A stretch of DNA of 42,323 nt from Meridianimarinicoccus aquatilis (GCF_004358675.1 NZ_SMZO01000032.1:1-42323), one strand, 5' to 3'; positions 28,417-36,133 are shown, numbered from the stretch's first letter. Program-made: numbers and translations. The notes: generated by a model from the sequence alone, not told the origin.

Positions 28417-29097
28417 TCAAACTGGTGCGCGCACCCCTGCCTCAAGCGCGCCGATGTCGCGGACAACGATCCTGCGGCGGCCGCTTTCAACAAATCCGTG
28501 TCGGGAAAATCGGGAAATAACGCGGCTGACCGCCTCTCGGTTCGCCCCCACATGTGCCGCGATCGTGCTGTGACTTGGCGCCGGATCAAGAGCGCCGCCA
28601 TTGCGAAGCTCGCCGTTTTCAATCAACAACCTGATCAGGAACAGGCGCACACGGGTCTCGACGTCATGCACGGCCATTTCGAAATACCGATCCGCCAACT
28701 CGCGCGTGTTGCTGACAACTTCGGAAAGCAGATTGCGCATCGCCGTTGGTGACTGCAGCAGCCAATCTTCAAACCGATTCGCTGAAATAACGCCGACTTG
28801 GACCGGTCCGACCGCCTTGACAGACCGAACCCGCGAGCCGCCGTCCAACGCGCCCAGTTCACCAAAAACGCGGCCCTGCGCGATACGGTCAAGCACCACT
28901 TCCTTGCCGCTTCTCGACTGAATTACCCCCAAGCATGACCCAGAAAGTAAGATATAAACGTCGTGCCCAGGTGTACCGCGCTGCGTAATGAAGTGACCAT
29001 CTGGAAACAGGCGAAGCACCATCAGACGCTCTAGGGATTCGGCCGCGTCACTTTCAAGTCCCCGGAACAGCGGTATTGTCTTGATCAATTCGCTCAA
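28417..29097 (-). CDS. Crp/Fnr family transcriptional regulator
   Basis: The 226-residue protein has an N-terminal cyclic-nucleotide-binding-type barrel (PLFRGLESDAAESLERLM to RIAQGRVFGELGALDGGSR, about residues 9-90), a long dimerisation helix, and a C-terminal Crp-type HTH (HSTIAAHVGANREAVSRVI near 180-198). The barrel has no cluster of N-terminal cysteines, so it is not an Fnr-type iron-sulfur sensor. The start is TTG at 29097 with GGAA upstream. A likely promoter lies before it and the aldo-keto reductase gene follows it. Confidence 0.92.
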   Translation of the reverse strand: MSELIKTIPLFRGLESDAAESLERLMVLRLFPDGHFITQRGTPGHDVYILLSGSCLGVIQSRSGKEVVLDRIAQGRVFGELGALDGGSRVRSVKAVGPVQVGVISANRFEDWLLQSPTAMRNLLSEVVSNTRELADRYFEMAVHDVETRVRLFLIRLLIENGELRNGGALDPAPSHSTIAAHVGANREAVSRVISRFSRHGFVESGRRRIVVRDIGALEAGVRAPV

Positions 29098-29111
29098 ATC
29101 GAAAGTTCCAA

Positions 29112-29141
29112 TGTATACAATTAAGCTCGAAATAACGTGAA
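29112..29141 (-). promoter_or_regulatory. Predicted promoter of the Crp/Fnr regulator
   Basis: On the minus strand TTCACG (plus 29136-29141) and TATACA (plus 29112-29117) are 18 bases apart, close to sigma-70 boxes, and lie just before the TTG start. No clear FNR/CRP palindrome is seen. Confidence 0.35.
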
Positions 29142-29252
29142 GTAGTGCATTATGTTGCTGAATTTACGGCGTAAGAAAAATTAACACCTAATTTGACATC
29201 ATGGCCACTCCCCAGAAATAGGGGGTTTTCATGATGCGATACAGTATGGTTC

Positions 29253-30491
29253 CTATTCCACCCCCTGCACGGTTCCCACCCTTGCGCCCACGCATTGAAA
29301 CGTTCCGGGTATTTGGCGCAGGCTGACATGAAGGGTTCCAGCGTCGTCAAACCGCATTTGACCCATCAAGTCCGACGCCCCTTCGCGCAGCGCAAAGGGC
29401 CAAACCCCTACCCCACCCGATTTTGGCGCGACCACACGGCCCTCATGCCCACTATTCAACCCCAGCCGCGCCGCCAAACCCGCGCGTTCTGCGTCGTCGA
29501 AGCGACCATGGACAGAGATGCTCAATCGCATACCAGACACCATGACCAACTGGGTCAGATGCCGCCGGATCAACCCATTGCTCCCAAAAAATGTGCTCCA
29601 GCGCCCGGTGTCGGACCAGCCGTCCCATACTTCGCGGCACGGCCCAGCGTTGAAGGCACGCGTAACAAACGCCGGGTCATACCACCCCATCGGCAGGATC
29701 GGCAGAACGGCCCGCTTCGCAATCTCGCCAGTGATCGTGATACGCGAAGACGCAACGCGCCTCTCAAGGGAATCAAAGTTACCGTTCCGCAAATTTGGCA
29801 AGCGTGAGGCGTGGCCTGCACCCAGCCACGTCAATTCTCCGGTATCAGCCTTGTGCATCTCATCGCTATCAAAACGAAGTCTGCCATCCTGAATCGGGAA
29901 CAAAGCGGCGCGCACTCGCGCGGGCGTCAGGCCGTAACTGGGCACATGTTCAATCTGGCCGGATGACCGCAGCCGCATATCACGAAACCGCAGGTTGCCG
30001 TGCAAATCGCGTGCACTGCTCACTGGATCATGCGCAGCCAGATCAAAAAGCGCGTTGGCTTGCTCCTGCTTACCGGGTGGCAGGTGCTGCTGCGCCCACT
30101 GGGCAAAGACCGTGCGCTGCGAAAAGCACGACCGCGCCCGGTTACGAGTTTTGACCCAAGAGCCATAGCTGTCGCCCAAGTACCCGCGCAGCCCCACGCC
30201 AGTTTCAGGCAAGATTGCCCCCAGTAAACGCCTGTATTCCGTGGAAAACCTTGGTGCGCACTTACCCTGCGCCGGGATGTGTACAACCGCAGAACATGAC
30301 GGCAGGCGATCAGCCAACAATGACAGACCGGCATTTGTCGTTGCGTTCTCGATCGTCGTCGAGCCGCACAAAAGCTGGAAATTCGAAGCGTTGATGTTCA
30401 GTGCTTTGACGACAGAAGCACGCCAACCCATATCCAAGCTACTGTAAAGGTGGCTCAGCCTCTGACCGCCAAAATCAACAAGTTCTGACAC
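29253..30491 (-). CDS. Unrecognised 412-residue protein
   Basis: I do not recognise this protein. It is long enough, with a GTG start preceded by a purine-rich AAGGGGAAA, that it is very probably real. No signal peptide, membrane helix or classic nucleotide-binding motif is visible. Visible pieces include SELVDFGGQRLSHLYSSLD at the N-terminus, STTIENATTNAGLSLLADR near residue 45, GYLGDSYGSWVKTRNRAR near 103-120 and a WPFALREGASDLMGQMRFDD segment near the C-terminus, which looks beta-rich. Basic and hydrophobic residues are mixed as in a soluble protein. It is flanked by the Crp/Fnr gene (same strand, downstream) and by ettA (divergent). Confidence 0.7.
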   Translation of the reverse strand: MSELVDFGGQRLSHLYSSLDMGWRASVVKALNINASNFQLLCGSTTIENATTNAGLSLLADRLPSCSAVVHIPAQGKCAPRFSTEYRRLLGAILPETGVGLRGYLGDSYGSWVKTRNRARSCFSQRTVFAQWAQQHLPPGKQEQANALFDLAAHDPVSSARDLHGNLRFRDMRLRSSGQIEHVPSYGLTPARVRAALFPIQDGRLRFDSDEMHKADTGELTWLGAGHASRLPNLRNGNFDSLERRVASSRITITGEIAKRAVLPILPMGWYDPAFVTRAFNAGPCREVWDGWSDTGRWSTFFGSNGLIRRHLTQLVMVSGMRLSISVHGRFDDAERAGLAARLGLNSGHEGRVVAPKSGGVGVWPFALREGASDLMGQMRFDDAGTLHVSLRQIPGTFQCVGARVGTVQGVE

Positions 30492-30694
30492 GATTTCCCC
30501 TTTCGTGACGACCCTTTCAAAGCTTTCACTAAGAAGGCGACCTTAAATCCAACGTTCTCGCACAGAAAAAGTTCCCTCTCTGTGTCCCAAAACGCATTCA
30601 ACAAGAAATTTGTTACGGAATCAGGCATGCGCTGCCGATTGCCCTTGGCGTCCGGCTCGGGTACCTCTCCCGCAAACCGCAGGAGTATTTCGAC

Positions 30695-32350
30695 ATGGCA
30701 GCCTATCAATACGTCTATCACATGGATGGTGTTTCCAAGACCTATCCCGGCGGCAAGAAATGCTTTGAGAACATCCGCCTGTCCTTCCTTCCGGGCGTGA
30801 AAATCGGCGTCGTGGGTGTGAACGGATCGGGCAAATCGACATTGATGCGGATCATGGCCGGCCAAGACACGGACTTCACCGGAGAGGCATGGGCCGCGAA
30901 AGGCGCGCATGTGGGGTATTTGCCGCAGGAACCCGAACTTGACCCGTCGCTTGATGTGCGCGGCAACGTGATGCTGGGTGTGGCCGCGAAACAGGCCAAG
31001 CTGGACCGGTTCAATGAACTGGCAATGAACTATTCTGACGAAACCGCCGATGAGATGGCGCAGCTTCAGGACGAGATCGACAGTGAAAACCTGTGGGATC
31101 TGGACGCGCAGGTCGATGTCTCGATGGAGGCCCTTCGCTGCCCCCCCGATGACGCCAATGTCACCACGCTGTCGGGCGGCGAAAAGCGCCGGGTTGCGCT
31201 GTGCAAACTGCTGCTCGAAGCGCCCGACATGCTGCTGCTTGATGAACCGACCAACCACCTTGACGCCGAAACCATCGCCTGGCTGCAACAGCATCTGATG
31301 GCGTACAAAGGCACCATCTTGATCGTCACCCACGACCGGTATTTTCTGGATGACATCACCAGCTGGATCCTCGAATTGGACCGCGGTCGCGGCATCCCTT
31401 ACGAAGGCAACTACTCCGCATGGCTGGAGCAGAAGGCCAAACGCCTGAGCCACGAAGCCCGCGAAGATAAATCCCGCCAGAAGACGCTGGAGCGGGAACT
31501 GGAATGGATGCGGCAGGGGCAAAAGGCCCGGCAGGCCAAGCAAAAGGCCCGGATCAACGCCTATAATGATCTGGCGAACATGTCCGAACGCGAAAAGCTG
31601 TCGCGCGCCCAGATCATCATCCCCAACGGCCCGCGCCTTGGCGGCAAGGTGATCGAGGTTGAGGGTCTGAAAAAGGCCATGGGCGACAAGCTGCTGGTCG
31701 AAGACCTGACCTTCGCGCTTCCCCCCGGCGGCATCGTCGGCGTGATCGGTCCCAACGGTGCGGGTAAAACCACGCTCTTTCGTATGCTCACCGGTCAAGA
31801 ACAGCCCGACGAGGGCAGCGTCACCTACGGCGACACGGTCAAGCTCGCCTATGTGGACCAGTCGCGCGACGACCTGAACGCCGACCACAACGTGTGGGAA
31901 GCCATCGCCGACGGGCAGGACATCATCAAGCTGGGTGATGCCGAAGTGAACGCCCGCGCCTATTGCTCGGCCTTCAACTTCAAGGGCGGCGATCAGCAAA
32001 AGAAAGTCGGCCTGCTGTCAGGCGGCGAACGCAACCGCGTCCACATGGCCCGCCTTCTGCGCGAGGGCGGCAACGTGCTGCTGCTCGATGAACCGACCAA
32101 CGATCTTGACGTCGAAACCTTGCGCGCGCTGGAAGACGCGTTGGTGGATTTCGCGGGCTGCGCCGTGGTCATCTCCCACGACCGGTTCTTCCTCGACCGT
32201 ATCTGCACGCATATCCTGGCCTTCGAAGGCGAGGCGCATGTGGAATGGTTCGAAGGTAACTTCGCCGACTATGAGGAAGACAAGAAACGCCGCCTTGGAC
32301 CAGACGCGCTGGAGCCGAAGCGGATCAAGTACAAGAAGTTCGGGCGATAG
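30695..32350 (+). CDS. ettA: Energy-dependent translational throttle protein EttA (ABC-F ATPase)
   Basis: ABC-F protein that binds the ribosomal E site and gates entry into elongation according to ATP/ADP level. The 551-residue protein has two ABC cassettes: Walker A GVNGSGKSTLMR and signature LSGGEKRRVAL with LLLDEPTNHLD in the first; Walker A GPNGAGKTTLFR, LSGGERNRVHMA and LLLDEPTNDLD in the second. The linker with REDKSRQKTLERELEWMRQG and the N-terminal YQYVYHMDGVSKTYPGGKK are characteristic of EttA. AGGAG lies nine bases before ATG 30695. Codon use is markedly rich in C/G-ending codons, as expected for an expressed housekeeping gene. A 514-codon frame on the other strand is a shadow of this gene. 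Confidence 0.96.
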   Translation: MAAYQYVYHMDGVSKTYPGGKKCFENIRLSFLPGVKIGVVGVNGSGKSTLMRIMAGQDTDFTGEAWAAKGAHVGYLPQEPELDPSLDVRGNVMLGVAAKQAKLDRFNELAMNYSDETADEMAQLQDEIDSENLWDLDAQVDVSMEALRCPPDDANVTTLSGGEKRRVALCKLLLEAPDMLLLDEPTNHLDAETIAWLQQHLMAYKGTILIVTHDRYFLDDITSWILELDRGRGIPYEGNYSAWLEQKAKRLSHEAREDKSRQKTLERELEWMRQGQKARQAKQKARINAYNDLANMSEREKLSRAQIIIPNGPRLGGKVIEVEGLKKAMGDKLLVEDLTFALPPGGIVGVIGPNGAGKTTLFRMLTGQEQPDEGSVTYGDTVKLAYVDQSRDDLNADHNVWEAIADGQDIIKLGDAEVNARAYCSAFNFKGGDQQKKVGLLSGGERNRVHMARLLREGGNVLLLDEPTNDLDVETLRALEDALVDFAGCAVVISHDRFFLDRICTHILAFEGEAHVEWFEGNFADYEEDKKRRLGPDALEPKRIKYKKFGR

Positions 32351-32361
32351 ACTATTTTGGG

Positions 32362-32420
32362 GCGCTGGGGCCCGCAGCGCGGTGCCGAAATGACGTTGCT
32401 GCCCTTACGAAAAGGGCAGC
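32362..32420. terminator. Two stem-loops between convergent ettA and DUF2938 genes
   Basis: The first is GCGCTG (32362-32367) with CAGCGC (32375-32380). The second is GCTGCCCTT (32398-32406) with AAGGGCAGC (32412-32420), nine perfect pairs around ACGAA. They sit between converging stops and may end transcription from both sides, although the T-tract is poor. Confidence 0.5.
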
Positions 32421-32452
32421 AGCAGTGATTTCGAAATTTCAAACTCTACCCA

Positions 32453-32929
32453 TCAGGCCACTGCCAGCGCAGCGCCCCACATGCCCAAACCGAACACCGT
32501 ATGCGCCAAAAGCCCTTTTGCGCGTACGATCCAAGGCAGATCAAGCCGCGACCCGGCCCAGCCGAGGCCCATCCCCGGCATCAGCAGGAACCACCCCGCC
32601 GCGATGGTCAGCAACGCGAAAATCCAAACTGGCAGAAACGTTGGCGCGGCCAGCCAGCCAGCCCCGGCCAGCACAGCCCAGATCAAGCCATATAGAACGC
32701 CAACACCGTAGTGCAGCGCCCATCCCAGCCCCAGCTCGCCCTTGATCGGCTCCGCCGCACCAATGTCGTCATGAAAGACCTGCCCCTTTGCGAGATGGCC
32801 AAACCAACGGCCCGGCATCGCCCAGTTCGGAAGCGGCTGGCCAAAGGCGCGATGCAAGAGCTGCGCCCAGACATCCATTGCCGCTGTGCCCGCCAGCCCC
32901 ATCAGTACACCTGTTGCAACAAAACCCAT
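32453..32929 (-). CDS. DUF2938 family membrane protein
   Basis: The 158-residue integral membrane protein has about four hydrophobic segments: GFVATGVLMGLAGTAAMDVW at the N-terminus, LHYGVGVLYGLIWAVLAGA, PVWIFALLTIAAGWFLLMPG and HTVFGLGMWGAALAVA at the end. The conserved GRWFGHL, GWALHYGVG and PGMGLGWAGSR match what I know of DUF2938. The function is unknown. ATG 32929 follows GGGGGA. It is the last gene of a probable trio with the DUF6868 and thioredoxin-like genes. Confidence 0.8.
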   Translation of the reverse strand: MGFVATGVLMGLAGTAAMDVWAQLLHRAFGQPLPNWAMPGRWFGHLAKGQVFHDDIGAAEPIKGELGLGWALHYGVGVLYGLIWAVLAGAGWLAAPTFLPVWIFALLTIAAGWFLLMPGMGLGWAGSRLDLPWIVRAKGLLAHTVFGLGMWGAALAVA

Positions 32930-32988
32930 TACATCCCCCGGCCGTTTGCCAAGGCTATGCGCAGGGCACCGCGCGTGTCCATGCCCCT

Positions 32989-33231
32989 CTAGCCAACGAT
33001 CCTCAACGCAAGCCATGGCGCGAAATTCAATATCAAGATCGCAATCTTATACCGCGCCAAATAGTCGGTATAGATGCGCGGCAACTCGTCATGCGGCAGC
33101 CCCAATAGCCCTGAATGCAGCCGCACCATTGGCTCGCGCCCAAAAACAATGACCAACACGGCAACGGCATATATCAGCCCGTTGATGACTGTCATCCAGC
33201 CAAACACCGCTGTCAGGTCTTGGATATACAT
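32989..33231 (-). CDS. DUF6868-type small membrane protein
   Basis: The 80-residue protein has two hydrophobic segments: FGWMTVINGLIYAVAVLVIV near the N-terminus and KIAILILNFAPWLALRIVG at the end, with HSGLLGLPHDELPRIYTDYL between. This two-helix layout resembles DUF6868; function unknown. The frame is open upstream, but ATG 33231 with AAAGGGAA before it gives the family start. It lies 26 bases after the thioredoxin-like gene and 59 bases before the DUF2938 gene on the same strand. Confidence 0.72.
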   Translation of the reverse strand: MYIQDLTAVFGWMTVINGLIYAVAVLVIVFGREPMVRLHSGLLGLPHDELPRIYTDYLARYKIAILILNFAPWLALRIVG

Positions 33232-33257
33232 CGCATTCCCTTTCCGTTGGTCCGACC

Positions 33258-33701
33258 TCATACTAGGCAGGAAGTGCGGCCCCGGATCCAATCTTCTATC
33301 AAGTGGGCGCGCTTCACACCCGACTGCCGCCAGCATTCAACACCGTTCTGGAACATCGCCAACGTGGGCAGCACATCTATCGCATATGCGGTGCTAAGGT
33401 GCCGGTCATCTTCCACGTTGACGGCAATCGCCCGAATGCACCCAGCGAATGCACTTGCAGCGTCTTGAAGTTCGCCCTTCAGCAGCCGAGAAGTAGCACA
33501 CCAAGGCGCCCAGAAATCCACGATAAGCGGAATGGCATCAAACCGCGCCGCCTTTGCAAAAAAGTCCGGTGATACATCGATCGGGACTTGTGGCATCAAC
33601 TCACGTCCACATGCGGTGCACACGCAAAGTTCAAGGTCTGCGGGCTTTGGGAGTGCGTTTATCTCTGCGCAATAAAGGCAAACTAGTGCTTGTTTAGTCA
33701 T
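33258..33701 (-). CDS. Thioredoxin-2 (TrxC)-like protein with an altered WCATS active site
   Basis: The 147-residue protein has the TrxC layout: an N-terminal zinc ribbon with CLYC and CTAC pairs (residues about 8-31), then a thioredoxin fold with PLIVDFWAPWC and the cis-proline loop VLPTLAMFQNG. The active site reads WCATS instead of WCGPC: the second cysteine is a serine and the usual Gly-Pro is Ala-Thr. Canonical disulfide exchange by two cysteines is therefore unlikely; a monothiol reaction, redox sensing or a mixed-disulfide chaperone role is possible. ATG 33701 has a strong GGAGGGAG. The bases are unambiguous on reading, so this is not a translation slip. Confidence 0.85.
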   Translation of the reverse strand: MTKQALVCLYCAEINALPKPADLELCVCTACGRELMPQVPIDVSPDFFAKAARFDAIPLIVDFWAPWCATSRLLKGELQDAASAFAGCIRAIAVNVEDDRHLSTAYAIDVLPTLAMFQNGVECWRQSGVKRAHLIEDWIRGRTSCLV

Positions 33702-34005
33702 TTCTCCCTCCATATCACAGATATGAACGGGCGCACGCGTTACAAGGCACATGGGTTGCGCGCTGTGAAACTGATGCGACGGCTTTACGCCATAAAACCC
33801 GCGTGATCCGTGAGCGCCCTTTCGAAAGCCTGCCACACAGACGATTCCCGTTTGCTACGACTCGGCAAAGCTGTCATAAGGCGCGTGCGACGTTATTCTA
33901 TCTCGACCCACTGTCTCCCTTATCCGGCGCTCAGTCTCGATTTAAGACCTACTACGCCGGGCCATCGCATACTGCGGGTGGCGACTAATACTGGAGATTA
34001 CGGAC
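33702..34005. other. Intergenic region between trxC-like and first csp gene
   Basis: About 300 bases with divergent transcription starts expected. No convincing gene is visible. A possible sigma-70 promoter for the cold-shock gene reads TTGCTA near 33849 and CATAAG 17 bases later, but the minus 10 box is poor. Cold-shock genes often have long leaders, which would fit the roughly 130 bases from there to the ATG. Confidence 0.3.
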
Positions 34006-34212
34006 ATGGCCAAGGGCACCGTAAAGTGGTTCAACGCAACTAAAGGTTTCGGCTTTATCGCACCTGAAACCGGTGGCAAAGACGTTTTCGTTCACATTTC
34101 GGCAGTCGAGCGTGCAGGCCTTACAGGTCTCGCCGACAACCAGAAAGTGACTTTCGACGTAGAAGCAGGCCGTGACGGCCGCGAGAGCGCAGCGAACATC
34201 GAACTGGCATAA
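34006..34212 (+). CDS. Cold-shock domain protein (first tandem copy)
   Basis: A 68-residue single cold-shock domain that binds RNA/ssDNA and unwinds structured messages. RNP1 is KGFGFIAP and RNP2 is DVFVHIS, both intact; the start MAKGTVKWFNATKGFGFIAP is typical. GGAG lies upstream of the ATG. The stop codon falls in the loop of a hairpin and two more stem-loops follow. The second copy, 640 bases downstream, is nearly identical in protein sequence. Confidence 0.96.
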   Translation: MAKGTVKWFNATKGFGFIAPETGGKDVFVHISAVERAGLTGLADNQKVTFDVEAGRDGRESAANIELA

Positions 34213-34238
34213 GCCAGTTCTTCCGACCTCGGTCGGAA
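34201..34238 (+). other. Two perfect stem-loops at the end of the first csp gene
   Basis: GAACTGGC (34201-34208) and GCCAGTTC (34213-34220) pair perfectly with the TAA stop in the loop. Directly after, TTCCGACC (34221-34228) and GGTCGGAA (34231-34238) pair perfectly around a two-base loop. They come before the terminator and may stabilise the message or act as a regulatory structure. Confidence 0.5.
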
Positions 34239-34252
34239 ACGATAGATTTAGA

Positions 34253-34282
34253 GGGGCGTACGAGCATCGTGCGCCCCTTTTT
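34253..34282 (+). terminator. Rho-independent terminator of the first csp gene
   Basis: GGGGCGTACGA (34253-34263), loop GCA, and TCGTGCGCCCC (34267-34277) pair over eleven positions with one G-T pair, followed by TTTTT at 34278-34282. This is a textbook intrinsic terminator. Confidence 0.88.
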
Positions 34283-34645
34283 CATGAGTACGACAGACGA
34301 CTTTAAGCAAGTATTGGAACTGTCTCTTCTTCGTCCCAAAGCAGCCCGCTTTGGTCACTGCCGCCGGTTTCTTCGTTCTTCATTCGCTCCTGCCCCACGA
34401 TACATGGCCTGTTTCGGCTATGAGGACGCGCATTTAAGTCCGTATGCCCAAGCGGAATGCCCCTGCAGGCTGCATAAAGTGGACCGGAAATTCTTGAAAA
34501 ACGCGGCAACCTCTGTACGCTTTGGTTGCGACCGTTACCGTTCTCGATCTCTGTCTCGCGCCTTTGGCCGTCAGTTCTATCGATCCGCGGACTGACGCCA
34601 CCCTGCCGCACTCCCGCGGGCAGACAACTGACAGGAGAGTTCACG
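34283..34645. other. Leader/promoter region of the second csp gene
   Basis: About 360 bases without a supported gene. TTGAAA at 34494-34499 and TACGCT at 34516-34521, 16 bases apart, could be a promoter, leaving a leader of about 120 bases. No tRNA or other RNA gene is recognisable; small frames here are not supported by composition or ribosome sites. Confidence 0.35.
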
Positions 34646-34852
34646 ATGGCAACCGGCACCGTGAAATGGTTCAACACGACCAAGGGCTATGGCTTCATCG
34701 CCCCGGACACTGGCGGCAAAGACATCTTTGTCCATATTTCCGCCGTAGAGCGCTCTGGCCTGACTGGCTTGGCGGACAATCAAAAAGTGACCTTTGATGT
34801 CGAAGCAGGGCGCGATGGGCGCGAAAGCGCAGTCAATTTGGCGCTTGCGTAA
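34646..34852 (+). CDS. Cold-shock domain protein (second tandem copy)
   Basis: A 68-residue cold-shock protein with KGYGFIAP (RNP1) and DIFVHIS (RNP2). It differs from the first copy at only a few positions, mostly conservative (NTTKGYG for NATKGFG, ERSG for ERAG), with the same C-terminal GRDGRESA run. AGGAG lies seven bases before ATG 34646. It has its own leader and terminator, so the two copies are separately transcribed tandem duplicates. Confidence 0.96.
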   Translation: MATGTVKWFNTTKGYGFIAPDTGGKDIFVHISAVERSGLTGLADNQKVTFDVEAGRDGRESAVNLALA

Positions 34853-34880
34853 ACGCCCTTCAGCAACATCGCGCTATATC

Positions 34881-34904
34881 AAGGGGCCTTTTCGGGCCCC
34901 TTTT
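34881..34904 (+). terminator. Rho-independent terminator of the second csp gene
   Basis: AAGGGGCC (34881-34888), loop TTTTCG, GGCCCCTT (34895-34902), followed by further T residues. Eight perfect pairs; the next gene converges, so it may serve both. Confidence 0.85.
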
Positions 34905-34905
34905 C

Positions 34906-35766
34906 CTAGGCCTGCATACTGGGAAGCGAGGCCGACAAGCGCCGCAAATAGGCCGGGACATCCCGCGCATCAACGACAGCTTCGCGCACCAACCAGTCAA
35001 AGTGCTCTGTCAGGCTGCGAAGGCGGGCGCGTTCGCGAAACGCAAGGTGGAACCGCCCCACATAGATCACCGCCAAAAGTGGCCCAAAGATGCTGACCGG
35101 TGCACTGAACACGCGCCGTGCATCGAACAAGACCAACCGCAGCGCTGGAAAATGGGCCTCGCACCGGTCCGCCATATGCTCCAGTTGCTCTTTGCGCAGG
35201 TCGACCGGCACACCCTCATAGTACCCGGCCCCTTGCGCAAAGGCACGCAGCTCACCGATGGGCAACGCGATCTCATAGTCGCTCGCCGCGTCGTCCAGCC
35301 AATCAAGCAAGCCAGCCACGACCTCGACCGCGCGCTGCGCAGTATCGGGTCGCGCATCGGCATATTCCCACCGCAGGATCGCATCAGTTTTCAGCAGGTC
35401 CGGAAGCGTCGCTGGAACGTGCCGGATCTTGTACCCGCGCGCCTCTCTATGCCAGGCCATGATCTGGGCATCGGCTGAACTGCGCTCGGCTCCGGTCAGG
35501 GTCAGCGCGGCGGCCAGAACGTCGCCCGGCCGTTCAGGCCGGTCCGTCAGCCCAAGTAGCCAATCTGCGCTGACGCCCAACGTTTCTGCCAGTTCCGCCA
35601 CGATCTGCCCACCCGGCAAGCGCACCGCGTCATCGCGCAGGATCTGGGCAATCGTGGACCGGTCCACATCAATTGCACGCGCCAGGGCACTGCGGCTTAG
35701 TCCCGCTCGCTGCATTGCATCGATCAAGCGGGGTCTGAACAGCGCAGATCGCTCTTGTTTGCGCAT
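34906..35766 (-). CDS. XRE-family transcriptional regulator
   Basis: The 286-residue protein has an N-terminal XRE helix-turn-helix (about residues 10-70: RLIDAMQRAGLSRSALARAI, DVDRSTIAQIL, then LAETLGVSADWLLGL) and a roughly 200-residue C-terminal domain I cannot assign, containing YYEGVPVDLRKEQLEHMADR and PVSIFGPLLAVIYVGRFHL, perhaps a ligand- or partner-binding domain. ATG 35766 with GGGGGAAG before it is chosen; the frame upstream is not protein-like. A candidate autoregulatory operator lies just upstream. The ligand and targets are unknown. Confidence 0.85.
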   Translation of the reverse strand: MRKQERSALFRPRLIDAMQRAGLSRSALARAIDVDRSTIAQILRDDAVRLPGGQIVAELAETLGVSADWLLGLTDRPERPGDVLAAALTLTGAERSSADAQIMAWHREARGYKIRHVPATLPDLLKTDAILRWEYADARPDTAQRAVEVVAGLLDWLDDAASDYEIALPIGELRAFAQGAGYYEGVPVDLRKEQLEHMADRCEAHFPALRLVLFDARRVFSAPVSIFGPLLAVIYVGRFHLAFRERARLRSLTEHFDWLVREAVVDARDVPAYLRRLSASLPSMQA

Positions 35767-35776
35767 ACTTCCCCCA

Positions 35777-35813
35777 TTGTAGATTAAAATCACCAAATGA
35801 GGTGACTTGTAGA
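35777..35813. promoter_or_regulatory. Candidate operator of the XRE regulator
   Basis: An inverted repeat TCACC (35790-35794) and GGTGA (35801-35805) is flanked by two direct copies of TTGTAGA (35777-35783 and 35807-35813), exactly 30 bases apart, about three helical turns. It starts 11 bases upstream of the XRE start codon and may also control the divergent DUF2061 gene. Confidence 0.45.
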
Positions 35814-35884
35814 CAAAACACAAAATGGCGGCACGGCGCAAGGAGGCGTAGTCATGGGGTATTCGCACATGCAAAGAGGCCTTC

Positions 35885-36133
35885 ATGGAAACCCCCAAGC
35901 GCACATTCCTCAAAGCCCTGACATGGCAGGTGCTTGGTTTGGCCATGATGACATTGATCGGGCTGGCCGTGACCGGCTCCGTTCAGGCGGGCGGGTCCAT
36001 CGCGTTGATTAGTGCCCTGACAAGCCTTGGTTTTTACATACTGCACGAACGAATTTGGGCGCGGATTTCGTGGGGCCGAAGTGTCAGGGATCAGCCATCC
36101 AGCACAGCGCCGATTTCGTCAAGCAAGGCCTGA
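35885..36133 (+). CDS. DUF2061 small membrane protein
   Basis: The 82-residue protein has two membrane segments: VLGLAMMTLIGLAVTGSV and SIALISALTSLGFYILHERI, with the family N-terminus METPKRTFLKALTWQ. DUF2061 is found beside sulfur-assimilation genes in some bacteria but its function is unknown. AGAGG lies five bases before the ATG; a stronger AAGGAGG at 35840-35846 fits an out-of-frame ATG at 35854. The last 14 codons or so overlap the 3' end of parA on the other strand and look like an extension past the usual family end. Confidence 0.82.
   Translation: METPKRTFLKALTWQVLGLAMMTLIGLAVTGSVQAGGSIALISALTSLGFYILHERIWARISWGRSVRDQPSSTAPISSSKA

Noticed and set aside
30455-31999. 514-codon open frame on the minus strand
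   Set aside because: It is opposite ettA, with the same antisense composition; ettA has complete ABC-F motifs.
34303-34683. Minus-strand frame covering the csp intergenic region
   Set aside because: No ribosome site, overlaps the start of the second csp gene, unusual composition.
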